Shown one piece after another: positions 46,135 through 55,581 of a DNA stretch of 64,000 nt (positions within the stretch are counted from its first letter, which is position 1; each line of letters begins with the position of its first letter). The position numbers and the translations under genes were made by a program. The stretch spans positions 256,284 to 320,283 of the forward strand of contig JAJDYY010000008.1 in NCBI GenBank assembly GCA_022824965.1, given 5' to 3'. Below the pieces are notes generated by a model. It ran no database searches. It saw only the letters and a program-made list of their open reading frames with translations, and was not told where the DNA came from. The DNA comes from Gammaproteobacteria bacterium (GTDB taxonomy: Bacteria; Pseudomonadota; Gammaproteobacteria; UBA4575).

Positions 46135-48690
46135 TCAATCCGGATCGTCCAGCTTCTCGATCCTTTCGACCTCGACCAGCTTTTCCTCTTCAGACAGGCG
46201 GATCAGGCGCACCCCCTGGGTGTTGCGGCTCGTCTTGGACACGCCGTCGACCGGTGTTCGCACCAGCGTGCCACTGTCGGTGATCAGCATGATTTCATCT
46301 TCGCTGGACACTGGCACAGCACCAACCACCTTGCCGTTGCGCTCCCCGGTCTGGATGGTGATTACGCCTTTGCCGGCACGGCTTCGCACCGGGTATTCGT
46401 TGACCTTGGTGCGTTTGCCGTAGCCGTTCTCGGTAGCCACCAAAATGTCCGTGGCCTCCATGTCCGGGCGGATTACCAGCAGGCCGATGACCTTCTGACC
46501 CTCGTCCAGGCGAATGCCACGCACTCCCTGGGTTTTGCGTCCCATCGCAGAAACATCCTTTTCTCTGAAGCGGATCGCCTTGCCCGCATCGCTGACCATC
46601 AACAGGTCGGTGTCGCCATGTGTCATGACCACGTCGATCAGGTAATCCTCACCGCGCAAGTTCACCGCGATGATGCCGCCAGCCCGAGGCCTGGAGTATG
46701 CCGTCAGGCGGGTTTTCTTGATGGTACCACTGCTGGTAGCCATCACCACGTAGGCATCCTCGCTGTATTCCTTGACGGGCAGCACGGCATTGATCCGCTC
46801 GCCTTCGCTCAGCGGCAGGAGATTGACGATCGGCTTGCCACGCGCCGTGCGACCGGCCTGCGGCAGTTCGTAGACCTTGAGCCAGTAGACCTTGCCGTGG
46901 CTGGAAAAGCACAGGATGGTGTCATGGGTGTTGGCGACGAACAGCTGGTCGACGAAATCCTCGGCTTTCACCGAGGTAGCGGCCTTGCCCTTGCCTCCAC
47001 GGCGCTGGGGATTGTAGGTGTCCAGGGGCTGGGACTTGGCATAGCCGCCGTGGGACAGCGTGACCACCACGCCCTCGTCCTGAATCAGGTCTTCCAGGGT
47101 CAGGTCGACCCGCTCCTCGTAGATTTCCGTGCGTCTCGCATCGCCGTACTGCTCGCGGATGGCCTCCAGTTCTTCGCGGATGACCTGCATGAGCCGCTCC
47201 GGGTCGCGCAGGATATCCAGCAGGTCACGTATCTTGTCGAGCAGGTCGCCGTAGTCCTTGACGATCTTGTCCTGCTCCAGGCTGGTGAGGCGGTGCAGGC
47301 GCAAATCCAGTATCGCCTGTGCCTGAGCCGGGGACAGTCGGTATTCGTCGCCCTGCATGCCGTATTCTTCCTCCAGCTCCTCCGGGCGTGAAACATCGGC
47401 CCCGGAGTGCTCCAGCATGCGAGTGACCTTGCCGGGCTTCCAGGACCGGGCAATCAGCTCGTCCTTGGCAATGGCCGGACTGGCGGAGCTCTTGATGAGC
47501 GCGATGATCTCGTCGATGTTGGTCAGGGCCACGGCCAGGCCTTCGAGGATGTGGGCCCGTTCACGTGCCTTGCGCAGTTCGAAAATGGTGCGGCGGGTGA
47601 CGACATCGCGGCGGTGACGGATGAACACCTGCAGGATCTGCCTGAGGTTGAGCAGCCGGGGCTGCCCGTCCACCAGGGCCACCATGTTCATGCTGAACAC
47701 GCTTTGCATGGGCGTGTGCTTGAACAGGTTGTTGAGGATGACTCCGCTGACCTCGTCTCGGCGCAGCTCGATGACGATGCGCATGCCCTCCTTGTCCGAC
47801 TCGTCGCGAAGGCCGTTGGCCGTGATGCCGTCAAGGCGTTTCTCCTTGACCAGGTCGGCGATCTTGATGATCAGGTTGGCCTTGTTCACCTGGTACGGAA
47901 GCTCGGTGACGACGATGCGCTCGCGCCCGCTCTTGGCATCCTGCTCGATGTGGGTGCGGGCACGCATGTGCACGCGACCGCGCCCTGTGCTGTAGGCTTC
48001 ATGGATGCCTTCACGGCCGTTGATGATGGCCGCCGTCGGGAAGTCCGGTCCGGGCAGGTGCTGCATCAGCTCCGCGCACTCCATGGCGGGATTCTCGATC
48101 AGGGCGATGCAGGCGTTGATCACTTCGGTCAGGTTGTGCGGCGGGATATTGGTCGCCATGCCCACCGCAATTCCCGAGGAGCCGTTGACCAGCAGGTTGG
48201 GGACCCGGGTGGGCAGTACCGTCGGCTCGGATTCGGAGTTGTCGTAATTGGATGCGAAATCGACCGTCTCCTTGTCCAGGTCGGCGAGGAGCTCATGGGT
48301 GATTCTCGCCATGCGTACCTCGGTGTAGCGCATCGCAGCCGGGGCATCCCCATCCACCGAACCGAAATTGCCCTGCCCGTCGATCAGCATGTAGCGCATG
48401 GAAAACGGCTGTGCCATGCGCACCAGAGTGTCGTACACGGCGGACTCCCCGTGCGGGTGGTACTTGCCGATGACATCACCCACGACCCGCGCGGATTTCT
48501 TGTACGGCTTGTTCCAGTCATTGCCGAGTTCGTTCATGGCGTGCAGGGCCCGGCGGTGCACCGGTTTCAGGCCGTCACGCACATCCGGCAGGGCGCGCCC
48601 GACGATCACGCTCATGGCGTAATCGAGATACGACTGGCGCATCTCATCCTCGAGATTGACGGAAAGGACTTCTTTGGCGATGACAGCCAT
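46135..48690 (-). CDS. gyrA: DNA gyrase subunit A
   Basis: Type IIA topoisomerase subunit that breaks and rejoins DNA, 851 aa. The catalytic tyrosine is Y122 in '[19 protein letters not shown]'. The quinolone-resistance region reads '[18 protein letters not shown]', with S83 and D87 as in susceptible E. coli. The C-terminal beta-pinwheel has the GyrA box 'QRRGGKGK'. The C-terminal tail is short and acidic. An extended -10 promoter and a terminator-like hairpin lie in the 177 nt before it. Confidence 0.98.
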   Translation of the reverse strand: MAVIAKEVLSVNLEDEMRQSYLDYAMSVIVGRALPDVRDGLKPVHRRALHAMNELGNDWNKPYKKSARVVGDVIGKYHPHGESAVYDTLVRMAQPFSMRYMLIDGQGNFGSVDGDAPAAMRYTEVRMARITHELLADLDKETVDFASNYDNSESEPTVLPTRVPNLLVNGSSGIAVGMATNIPPHNLTEVINACIALIENPAMECAELMQHLPGPDFPTAAIINGREGIHEAYSTGRGRVHMRARTHIEQDAKSGRERIVVTELPYQVNKANLIIKIADLVKEKRLDGITANGLRDESDKEGMRIVIELRRDEVSGVILNNLFKHTPMQSVFSMNMVALVDGQPRLLNLRQILQVFIRHRRDVVTRRTIFELRKARERAHILEGLAVALTNIDEIIALIKSSASPAIAKDELIARSWKPGKVTRMLEHSGADVSRPEELEEEYGMQGDEYRLSPAQAQAILDLRLHRLTSLEQDKIVKDYGDLLDKIRDLLDILRDPERLMQVIREELEAIREQYGDARRTEIYEERVDLTLEDLIQDEGVVVTLSHGGYAKSQPLDTYNPQRRGGKGKAATSVKAEDFVDQLFVANTHDTILCFSSHGKVYWLKVYELPQAGRTARGKPIVNLLPLSEGERINAVLPVKEYSEDAYVVMATSSGTIKKTRLTAYSRPRAGGIIAVNLRGEDYLIDVVMTHGDTDLLMVSDAGKAIRFREKDVSAMGRKTQGVRGIRLDEGQKVIGLLVIRPDMEATDILVATENGYGKRTKVNEYPVRSRAGKGVITIQTGERNGKVVGAVPVSSEDEIMLITDSGTLVRTPVDGVSKTSRNTQGVRLIRLSEEEKLVEVERIEKLDDPD

Positions 48691-48735
48691 TAAGGAAATG
48701 CGGGGAGAGTCTCAATACTCATTTACAGGCGTTAA

Positions 48736-48744
48736 AGTATAACA
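48736..48744 (-). promoter_or_regulatory. candidate extended -10 promoter of gyrA
   Basis: On the minus strand, TGTTATACT fits the TGnTATAAT extended -10 pattern with one mismatch, 45 nt before the gyrA start. The -35 region is weak, as is common for extended -10 promoters. Confidence 0.5.
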
Positions 48745-48765
48745 CACGTACTGAACAGTGGCATT

Positions 48766-48801
48766 GAAAAATAAGGCATCCAAATCGAAATAAAATGCCT
48801 T
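48766..48801 (-). terminator. candidate terminator after mtnA
   Basis: On the minus strand, AAGGCAT and ATGCCTT form a 7-bp stem with a 15-nt AT-rich loop, followed by ATTTTT. It lies between the mtnA stop (48868) and the gyrA promoter, so it would separate the two genes. The loop is long, so strength is doubtful. Another 8-bp hairpin (TTTTCCGT/ACGGAAAA, 48835-48856) lies closer to mtnA. Confidence 0.4.
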
Positions 48802-48867
48802 GAAATCAAAATCCGGAATTTTACGCAGGCGTTATTTTCCGTGGCCAAACGGAAAAAGGGATCTGGC

Positions 48868-49908
48868 TCAGTCCTGTACCAGGGCCAGGATTTTCTCCTC
48901 GTCGGGGGCGTGCACCACCCCTTTTTCGGTGACCAGGGCCGTCACGAGCCCGGCCGGCGTGATGTCGAACACCGGGTTCCAGACCCCGGCATCGGCCGGG
49001 GCGAATGCCACCTCGTGGAATTGCGTGAGCTCCTGCTGCGAGCGCTCCTCAATCTCGATCCCGGCCCCGGAACCGACCTGCAGGTCGATGCTGCTGGTGG
49101 GTGCGGCCACCATGAAGCCCACGCCGTGCTGGCGGGCCATCACGGCCAGGGCATAGGTGCCGATCTTGTTGGCGACATCGCCGTTTCGCGCCACGCGGTC
49201 CGCGCCCACGATCACCCAGGCGAGCTGTTGCTGGCGCATCAGGCTGGCGGCGGCACTGTCGCAGATGACCGTGACCGGGATGTCGTCCTGCAGCAACTCC
49301 CAGGCCGTCAGCCGGGTGCCCTGAAACCAGGGCCGGGTTTCATCGGCGTACACGGCCTTGATCTTGTCTTGCGCATGGGCACTGCGAATGACCCCGAGTG
49401 CCGTGCCATAGCCTCCGGTGGCCAGCGCCCCCGCATTGCAGTGGGTCAGCACGATCGCTTCGTCCTCAAGCAGCGAGGCGCCATATCCGCCCAGTGCGCG
49501 GTTCGCCTGCACGTCCTCCTCGTGGAGCCGACGGGCTGCCTGCAGCAACCCGGGTTCGGGGTCTCCCGGACCCGTTCGTGCCATGACCTCGCGCATGCGC
49601 GCGATGGCCCATTTCAGGTTGACGGCCGTGGGGCGGGCCTGCGCCAGCGCCTGCAGGTCCGCCTCCATGCGCTCGACCCAGTCGTCGGGGCAGGCTGCAA
49701 AATGCTCGCGTGCGCCCAGCACCACGCCGTAGGCCGCACTCACGCCGATGGCCGGAGCGCCACGCACCACCATCTCCCGGATGGCGGCCACCACCTCATT
49801 GACCCGGGTGCATTCCACGAACCGGACCTGGTTCGGCAACGCCCTCTGGTCCAGCAGCAGCAGACGGTCCTCGTGCCAGCGAATGGCCTGATCGGCTAAC
49901 GAGGTCAT
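48868..49908 (-). CDS. mtnA: S-methyl-5-thioribose-1-phosphate isomerase
   Basis: Methionine-salvage isomerase (aldose to ketose), 346 aa from ATG 49908 ('MTSLADQAIRWHEDRLLLLD'). It belongs to the eIF2B-alpha-like family. The catalytic Cys is in 'VLTHCNAGALATGGYGTALG' and the catalytic Asp in 'VIVGADRVARNGDVANKIGT'. It is divergent from the MTA/SAH deaminase gene, with 119 nt between them. In P. aeruginosa the same pair (PA3169/PA3170, next to gyrA) joins methylthioadenosine deamination to this step. Confidence 0.95.
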   Translation of the reverse strand: MTSLADQAIRWHEDRLLLLDQRALPNQVRFVECTRVNEVVAAIREMVVRGAPAIGVSAAYGVVLGAREHFAACPDDWVERMEADLQALAQARPTAVNLKWAIARMREVMARTGPGDPEPGLLQAARRLHEEDVQANRALGGYGASLLEDEAIVLTHCNAGALATGGYGTALGVIRSAHAQDKIKAVYADETRPWFQGTRLTAWELLQDDIPVTVICDSAAASLMRQQQLAWVIVGADRVARNGDVANKIGTYALAVMARQHGVGFMVAAPTSSIDLQVGSGAGIEIEERSQQELTQFHEVAFAPADAGVWNPVFDITPAGLVTALVTEKGVVHAPDEEKILALVQD

Positions 49909-50027
49909 GTCGCCCGAGGGGTGTGGAGGCACTGCCACGCGGCCCGTATTGCCTGTGTGGCAAATGCCATAGCATAATGCGTGGGCCATTCCCCGATGAA
50001 GTCACGCCCCACACCGCAGGATGCGCA

Positions 50028-51356
50028 ATGAAACACGTAGACACCCTGATCCACGGCAAGCATGTTATCCCCGTCGATGGCCATGGGCGAACACTGGACG
50101 ATACCGCCATTGCGGTGCATGAAGGGGGCATCGTCGACATCCTGCCGAGTGCTGCCGCAAAGAGCCGATACTCATCCGAAGCATCATATACGTACGATCA
50201 TCACCTTGTCATACCCGGGCTCATCAACGCCCACACCCACGCCGGCATGTCCCTGTTCCGCGGCATGGCCAGCGACCTGCCCCTGATGGAGTGGCTCAAC
50301 GACCACATCTGGCCTGCTGAAACCAGGTGGTGCAGCGAGGATTTTGTCCGCCTCGGCACGCGACTCGCCATCGCCGAGATGATTCGCGGCGGCATCACCT
50401 GTTTCAACGACATGTACTTCTATGGCGAGATCGCCGCAGAAGAGGTGATGCGCTCCGGGATGCGCGCGCACCTGGGGATGATCGTGCTGGACTTTCCCAC
50501 GGCCTATGCCAGGGATGCCAACGAGTACCTGGACAAGGGCCTGGAGCTGTATCAGCACTACCGCTCCCCTTCCCGGGTGCAGTGCACGCTTGCCCCGCAC
50601 GCTCCCTACACGGTCTCCGACGGCCCGCTGAAACGTGTCGCCGGGCTATCCCACGAGCACGGCATGCCGGTCCACATCCACCTGCACGAGACCGAAAACG
50701 AAATCGCGATGAGCCTGGAGCAGTACCGCTGCAGGCCCCTGGCGCGCCTGCATGAACTCGGGCTGGTCAACGACCGGCTGGTGGCCGTGCACATGACGCA
50801 GCTGCAGGATGAGGAAATCGAGTTGCTGGCCGAGGTCGGGGCCAGCATCGTGCACTGCCCGCAGTCGAACCTGAAACTGGCGAGCGGCTTCTGCCCGGTG
50901 CAAAAACTGCTCGACGGGCCCGTCAACGTGACCCTTGGCACCGACAGCTGCTCGAGCAATGACGACCTGGACCTGTTGGGTGAGATGCAAACGGCGGCCC
51001 TGCTGGCCAAGGGTGTCGCAGGCGATGCCGCGGCCCTGCCAGCCCACACCGCCCTGCAATGTGCCACGGTCAATGCCGCCAGGGCCCTGGGCATCGAAGA
51101 TCGGACCGGTTCGCTGGAAGTCGGCAAGGCGGCCGACATTACCGTCATCGACGTCGAGCGGATCGAGGCCCAGCCTTTGTATGACCCGGTGGGGCACGCG
51201 GTCTATGCCACGCAACGCTCGCAGGTGTGCGATGTCTGGGTGGAAGGCCGGCGGCTGCTGCACGATGGGCAGCTGCAGACCCTGGATGGCGAGCGCATCC
51301 TGACCGAGACCCGGGACTGGAACAAAAAAATCTCGAACGGAAAAAACATCCATTGA
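50028..51356 (+). CDS. mtaD: methylthioadenosine/S-adenosylhomocysteine-type deaminase (TRZ/ATZ hydrolase)
   Basis: Amidohydrolase of 442 aa. Metal ligands are visible as HxH in 'PGLINAHTHAGMSLFRGMAS', His in 'PVHIHLHETENEI' and 'LVAVHMTQLQDEE', and Asp in 'LGTDSCSSNDDLDLLGEM'. It is predicted to deaminate methylthioadenosine to methylthioinosine, feeding phosphorolysis and then MtnA, whose gene is divergent from it. The family is broad, so the exact purine is inferred from context. The ATG at 50028 gives 'MKHVDTLIHGKHVIPVDGHG'; upstream in-frame codons lack support. Confidence 0.88.
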   Translation: MKHVDTLIHGKHVIPVDGHGRTLDDTAIAVHEGGIVDILPSAAAKSRYSSEASYTYDHHLVIPGLINAHTHAGMSLFRGMASDLPLMEWLNDHIWPAETRWCSEDFVRLGTRLAIAEMIRGGITCFNDMYFYGEIAAEEVMRSGMRAHLGMIVLDFPTAYARDANEYLDKGLELYQHYRSPSRVQCTLAPHAPYTVSDGPLKRVAGLSHEHGMPVHIHLHETENEIAMSLEQYRCRPLARLHELGLVNDRLVAVHMTQLQDEEIELLAEVGASIVHCPQSNLKLASGFCPVQKLLDGPVNVTLGTDSCSSNDDLDLLGEMQTAALLAKGVAGDAAALPAHTALQCATVNAARALGIEDRTGSLEVGKAADITVIDVERIEAQPLYDPVGHAVYATQRSQVCDVWVEGRRLLHDGQLQTLDGERILTETRDWNKKISNGKNIH

Positions 51357-51425
51357 GGTTCGCGGTACACTATAGTCAACCGCAACCCGATGCCTCCCAC
51401 CCGGAGGATCCCGGAGCGTACAAGC

Positions 51426-52136
51426 ATGCTGTCTACACCCTCGAATCTTGACGAAAGCGAGCTGGCGAAATTCGAAGCGCTGGCCGAGCGCTGGTGGGAC
51501 AGGGACGGCGCGTTCAAGGCCCTGCACGACATCAATCCCCTGCGCCTGGACTTCATCGAGGACCGCGCGGCCCTGGCCGGCAGGAAGGTGCTGGACATCG
51601 GCTGTGGCGGGGGCATCCTGGCCGAAGGCCTGGCCCGGCGAGGTGCCGAGGTCACGGCGATCGACCTGGGCGATGCCTCCCTGGCCGTCGCCCGCGCGCA
51701 TGCCAACGAGCAGGGACTCGAGATCGAATACCGGTCGATTGCGGCCGAGGCGCTGGCCGAGCAGGCGCCCGCATCGTTTGATGTGGTCACCTGCCTGGAG
51801 ATGCTCGAGCATGTGCCGGACCCGTCTTCCATCGTCGAAGCCGGTGCCCGGCTGGTCAGGCCGGGCGGCGACGTGTTCTTCTCCACCATCAACCGCAACC
51901 TCAGGGCCCTGCTAGTCATGATCGTCGGCGGCGAATACCTCATGGAGATGGTGCCCAAGGGCACGCACGAATACGAGAAACTGATCCGCCCGAGCGAGCT
52001 CGACCGCTGGATCCGCCAAAGCGGCATGCACACGCAGGAAATCCGGGGGATGAGCTACAACCTGCTGAACAAGACCTACCGCTTGTCGCATGACCTGGGC
52101 ACGAACTACCTGGTTCATTCCAGCCGGCCCGCGTAA
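51426..52136 (+). CDS. ubiG: ubiquinone biosynthesis O-methyltransferase
   Basis: SAM-dependent methyltransferase doing both O-methylations of ubiquinone synthesis, 236 aa. The N-terminal 'ELAKFEALAERWWDRDGAFK' is a UbiG signature. The SAM-binding motif is 'KVLDIGCGGGILAEGLARRG', and 'FDVVTCLEMLEHVPDPSSIV' follows. The protein starts at ATG 51426, 69 nt after the mtaD stop. The order mtnA/mtaD-ubiG-gph matches Pseudomonas. Confidence 0.97.
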   Translation: MLSTPSNLDESELAKFEALAERWWDRDGAFKALHDINPLRLDFIEDRAALAGRKVLDIGCGGGILAEGLARRGAEVTAIDLGDASLAVARAHANEQGLEIEYRSIAAEALAEQAPASFDVVTCLEMLEHVPDPSSIVEAGARLVRPGGDVFFSTINRNLRALLVMIVGGEYLMEMVPKGTHEYEKLIRPSELDRWIRQSGMHTQEIRGMSYNLLNKTYRLSHDLGTNYLVHSSRPA

Positions 52137-52145
52137 CTATTGCCC

Positions 52146-52820
52146 ATGCCCAGTCCCTCCCAGGTGCGTGCGGTTCTTTTCGACCTCGATGGAACCCTGG
52201 CCGACACCGCCCCGGACATGAGCGATTCCCTGAATGAACTGCTGGAGCGCCACGACCGGCCAACGCTGGACTACCAGCAGGTGCGAAAACACACCTCGCA
52301 GGGCGGTCTTGCGCTGATCAAGCTCGGCTACAACGGCACCCTGGACGCCGACGAGACGCTGCAGCTTCGCGACGAGTTCCTGCAGATCTATGCCCGCCGC
52401 CTGCACGACAAGACCAGCCTGTTCCCGGGCGTACTGGCGCTGCTGGACCACCTGGACGAGGCCGGGCTGCCCTGGGGCATCGTCACCAACAAGCCGGGCT
52501 GGCTGACCGAGCCGCTGGTCGAGAAACTCGAGCTCGCACCGCGGACCAGATGCACCATCAGCGGCGACTCGCTGCCGGAGAGAAAGCCCCGCCCCGAACC
52601 GCTTTCCAGGGCCGCAGACCTGCTGTGCGTGGACCCGGTCGAGTGCCTTTACATGGGCGACGACCCACGCGACATCCAGGCCGGCAAGGCAGCCTGCATG
52701 AAAACGGCCGTGGCGGCGTACGGCTACATCCAGGACCACCAAGATCCACACGACTGGGGAGCCGACGTGGTGCTGGATACGGCCCTGGAACTGAGGGACT
52801 GGCTCAGCCAGCACGGCTGA
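52146..52820 (+). CDS. gph: HAD phosphatase, phosphoglycolate phosphatase (Gph) or MurNAc-6-P phosphatase (MupP) type
   Basis: HAD-family phosphatase of 224 aa. Motif I is 'VRAVLFDLDGTLADTAPD' with the nucleophile Asp, motif II is the Thr of 'GIVTNKPGW', and motif III/IV is in 'KPRPEPLSRAA' and 'LYMGDDPRDIQAGKAA'. In the Pseudomonas ubiG neighbourhood a similar protein is MupP, which dephosphorylates MurNAc-6-phosphate in cell-wall recycling. Sequence alone does not separate the two roles, so the symbol is provisional. I use ATG 52146; a TTG 6 nt earlier is possible. It begins 9 nt after ubiG. Confidence 0.85.
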   Translation: MPSPSQVRAVLFDLDGTLADTAPDMSDSLNELLERHDRPTLDYQQVRKHTSQGGLALIKLGYNGTLDADETLQLRDEFLQIYARRLHDKTSLFPGVLALLDHLDEAGLPWGIVTNKPGWLTEPLVEKLELAPRTRCTISGDSLPERKPRPEPLSRAADLLCVDPVECLYMGDDPRDIQAGKAACMKTAVAAYGYIQDHQDPHDWGADVVLDTALELRDWLSQHG

Positions 52821-52832
52821 GCGCCTGCCGCC

Positions 52833-54122
52833 ATGCCCGCCACTGGACTCCAGGATCCCGGCCTGCTGGCCCTGCTCGGTGCCGGACTGTTCGTGCTCGG
52901 CGCACTGCTGGGGGCGTGGCTGGCGCATGTTCGAAAGCGCAGGGCCCTCGATGCCCTGCAAGCCGAGGTCCAGCGTCTGAATCTGCAACTCGAACTTGAA
53001 AAAGAGCGCCATGCCGAGAAGCTCGAAAGCATCGAGGCGGTAAGCCTGCAGTTGCAGCAGACCTTCTCGAGCCTGTCACAGCAGGCCCTGCAGTCCAACA
53101 ACGAGAATTTCCTCAGGCTGGCCAAGGAGAAGCTCTCGCAATACCAGATCCAGGCGGAAGCCAGTCTTGAGAAGAAGGAAAAGGCCATTGAAACCCTGCT
53201 GCAGCCCATCAACGAGGCCCTGAAGCAGACGGAGTCCCAGATCCGCGCGATCGAGAAGGAGCGCAAGGAGTCGTTCGGCTCGCTGACGCAGCATCTGCGA
53301 CAGATCAACGAATCCCAGAGCGAGCTGCGCACCGAGACCCAGAACCTGGTGCAGGCCCTGCGCCGTCCCGAGGTGCGCGGGCAGTGGGGCGAGCTGACGC
53401 TGCGGCGGATTGCCGAACTGGCGGGCATGGTCAGTTACTGCGACTTCTATGAACAGCAGTCAGGCGAGGAGGATGACCGGCGCATGCGCCCGGACATGGT
53501 GGTGCGCATGCCGGACCAGAGGGAGCTGATCGTGGATGCGAAGACCCCGCTGGATGCCTACCTGAGCGCGGTCCAGGCCAAGGACAGCAAGGAGCGCGAG
53601 GAGTTGCTGCACCGGCATGCGCGCAATGTGCGAGAGCGCATGCGCGAGCTGGCCAGCAAGGCCTACTGGAACCAGTTCAGCCATTCCCCGGACTTTGTCG
53701 TGCTGTTCATCCCCGGCGAGCAGTTCCTTGCCGCGGCCCTCGAACTGGACCCGCAATTGCTGGAAGATGCGCTGGCCAACAAGGTGATCCTCGCCACCCC
53801 CACCAGCATCATCGCCCTGCTTCGCGCGGTGGCCTTCGGCTGGCGCCAGCAGTCGGTTGCAAAGAACGCCGAGGAGATCCGCAGGCTTGGCGAGGAACTG
53901 TACAAGCGCCTGGCCACCTTCGTGGAACACCTGCAGAAACTGGGCAAGAACCTGGATGCCAGTGTCGAGCAGTTCAACAAGGCGACCGGCTCACTGGACC
54001 GGCAGGTGCTGCCCGGTGCGCGAAAGTTTGATGAACTGGGCATCGAGAAGAAAAAAGAGATCCCCGAGCTGAAAATGGTCGAATCGTCCACGCGCACCAA
54101 GGACAAGGCCGGCCATGCCTAG
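52833..54122 (+). CDS. rmuC: DNA recombination protein RmuC
   Basis: RmuC family, 429 aa. There is an N-terminal membrane helix (about 7-28, 'LLALLGAGLFVLGALLGAWL'), a coiled coil over about 35-150 ('ALDALQAEVQRLNLQLELEK'), and the RmuC nuclease-like domain with 'RRPEVRGQWGELTLRRIAEL', 'ELIVDAKTPLDAYLSAVQAK' (D and K of a PD-(D/E)XK-like core) and 'VAKNAEEIRRLGEELYKRL'. RmuC limits inversions at short repeats in E. coli and has been linked to anti-phage action. It lies between the gph-like and yciK-like genes, which are adjacent in Pseudomonas, so it appears inserted there. Confidence 0.93.
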   Translation: MPATGLQDPGLLALLGAGLFVLGALLGAWLAHVRKRRALDALQAEVQRLNLQLELEKERHAEKLESIEAVSLQLQQTFSSLSQQALQSNNENFLRLAKEKLSQYQIQAEASLEKKEKAIETLLQPINEALKQTESQIRAIEKERKESFGSLTQHLRQINESQSELRTETQNLVQALRRPEVRGQWGELTLRRIAELAGMVSYCDFYEQQSGEEDDRRMRPDMVVRMPDQRELIVDAKTPLDAYLSAVQAKDSKEREELLHRHARNVRERMRELASKAYWNQFSHSPDFVVLFIPGEQFLAAALELDPQLLEDALANKVILATPTSIIALLRAVAFGWRQQSVAKNAEEIRRLGEELYKRLATFVEHLQKLGKNLDASVEQFNKATGSLDRQVLPGARKFDELGIEKKKEIPELKMVESSTRTKDKAGHA

Positions 54123-54145
54123 GGGTTATACGGATTTCACTCGTC

Positions 54146-54904
54146 TTGGACCTGCAGCTTAGCGATTACCGCATGGACGCGGGCAGTCTTGAGGGCCGCC
54201 TGGTGCTCATCAGCGGGGCCACCGGCGGAATCGGCCAGGCGCTCGCATCGGCGTGTGCCGCACACGGGGCCCGGCTCCTGCTGATGGCCCGAAACAAGGG
54301 CAAGCTGGACCGGTTGTGCCAGCAGTTGACCCGGGATTCCGGCCCGGCCCACCTGTACTATGCGATGGACCACGCGCGCTCGGGTGAAATCGACTACCTG
54401 CGCTTTGCGGAATTTCTGGACAAGCAGGACTGTGCGCTGGATTCGCTGGTGATCAATGCGGGCTACGTTGCCGCCCTGCAGGGCCTGAGAAACTATCCGC
54501 TGGACACCTGGCTTCGCACCGTGACCATCAACCAGCATGCGGCATTCCTGCTGGTTCGAAGCTGCATTCCACGGCTGGAAGCCTCCGCAGACCCCAGCAT
54601 CGTGTTTTCCAACCATGCGTGCGCGAGCGCATACTGGGGCGCCTATGCCGCGGCCAAGTCCGCACTACTGGGGCTCATGGAGGTGCTGGCCCACGAGCTC
54701 GACGGCGACAAGCCCATCCGTGTGAACGGGGTGGACCCGGCGCCGGTGTGCACCAAACTCAGGACCGCACATTTTCCCGGGGTGGACCCGCATTCCTATG
54801 CCCAGCCGCAAGACATCACCGCGCCCTACCTGTACTTCATCGGGCCGGACAGCCGGGGCACCACGGGTGCCAACTACAAGGTAAATCCTGACTACACCGG
54901 CTGA
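54146..54904 (+). CDS. short-chain dehydrogenase, YciK type
   Basis: SDR-fold oxidoreductase of 252 aa. The cofactor loop is 'LISGATGGIGQALASACAAH', 'VINAGYVAALQGL' is the NAG motif, and the catalytic YxxxK is in 'AYWGAYAAAKSALLGLMEV'. Substrate unknown. The start is uncertain: the TTG at 54146 gives 'LDLQLSDYRMDAGSLEGR', whose 'DY' matches the position of the Y in the 'MFDY' start of YciK homologues. ATG 54173 would give 243 aa. Neither has a good ribosome-binding site. Its last 13 nt overlap the convergent glycosylase gene. Confidence 0.87.
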   Translation: MDLQLSDYRMDAGSLEGRLVLISGATGGIGQALASACAAHGARLLLMARNKGKLDRLCQQLTRDSGPAHLYYAMDHARSGEIDYLRFAEFLDKQDCALDSLVINAGYVAALQGLRNYPLDTWLRTVTINQHAAFLLVRSCIPRLEASADPSIVFSNHACASAYWGAYAAAKSALLGLMEVLAHELDGDKPIRVNGVDPAPVCTKLRTAHFPGVDPHSYAQPQDITAPYLYFIGPDSRGTTGANYKVNPDYTG

Positions 54905-55581
54905 TGCCGGTGAAACCGGCACATCGCATTCAGACCACAATCCTCGCACCTCGGTGTCGGCCGGCAGACCTGATTGCCATGGCGCACGATCAGGGCGTGG
55001 AACTCCGCATAGACCGTGGAACGCCTGGCCAGCTGGTGCTCGAAGACTTCACGAAGCTCATCGTAGGCCTCGTTCCCCCGGATGGTCCCCAGGCGGGCGA
55101 AGATCCTGCGCGTGTAGGCATCGATCACGAATACCGGCCGATCAAATGCGTACAGCAGGATGTCATCCGCGGTCTCGGGACCCACTCCGTGCACGCCCAG
55201 CAGGGCTTTTCGCAACCGCATCGTGGGCCAGTAGCGCAGCTTTCGATACCCGCCTGCACGCGCATACCAGGCACAGAAACTTCCGAGCCGTCTGGCCTTC
55301 ACGTTGAAATAGCCGGACGGTCGGATCAGCTGCGCCAGCACTTCGGGCTCGGCCTGCGCGATGGCCTCGGCATGCAGCATGTCGGCCGCCTTCAGGTTGG
55401 CAACGGCCTTCTCGACATTCCTCCAGGCCGTGTTTTGTGCAAGGACGGATCCGACCATGATTTCAAACCGGCCCTCGGCCGGCCACCAGCGCTGGGGCCC
55501 GTGTTGCTCCAGCAACGTCGCGTGGGCCCGCACGGCCCACCGCCTTCGGGCACGCCGGTCAGGATCACTGGTCTTGCGCAT
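54892..55581 (-). CDS. endonuclease III-related DNA glycosylase (COG2231 type)
   Basis: HhH-GPD protein of 229 aa. The helix-hairpin-helix is 'LLGVHGVGPETADDILLYAF', followed by the catalytic aspartate in 'PVFVIDAYTRRIFARLG'. Where EndoIII has the lyase Lys ('GVGxKTA') this protein has Glu, so it is likely a monofunctional base glycosylase rather than a beta-lyase. Four cysteines at the C-terminus ('CRPTPRCEDCGLNAMC', Cx5Cx2Cx5C) would hold a [4Fe-4S] cluster. 'GSVLAQNTAWRNVEKAV' is typical of this EndoIII-related group. It overlaps rluB by 17 nt. Confidence 0.88.
   Translation of the reverse strand: MRKTSDPDRRARRRWAVRAHATLLEQHGPQRWWPAEGRFEIMVGSVLAQNTAWRNVEKAVANLKAADMLHAEAIAQAEPEVLAQLIRPSGYFNVKARRLGSFCAWYARAGGYRKLRYWPTMRLRKALLGVHGVGPETADDILLYAFDRPVFVIDAYTRRIFARLGTIRGNEAYDELREVFEHQLARRSTVYAEFHALIVRHGNQVCRPTPRCEDCGLNAMCRFHRHQPV

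Noticed and set aside
47407..48693. 428-codon plus-strand frame opposite gyrA
   Set aside because: Antisense artefact, no recognisable fold.
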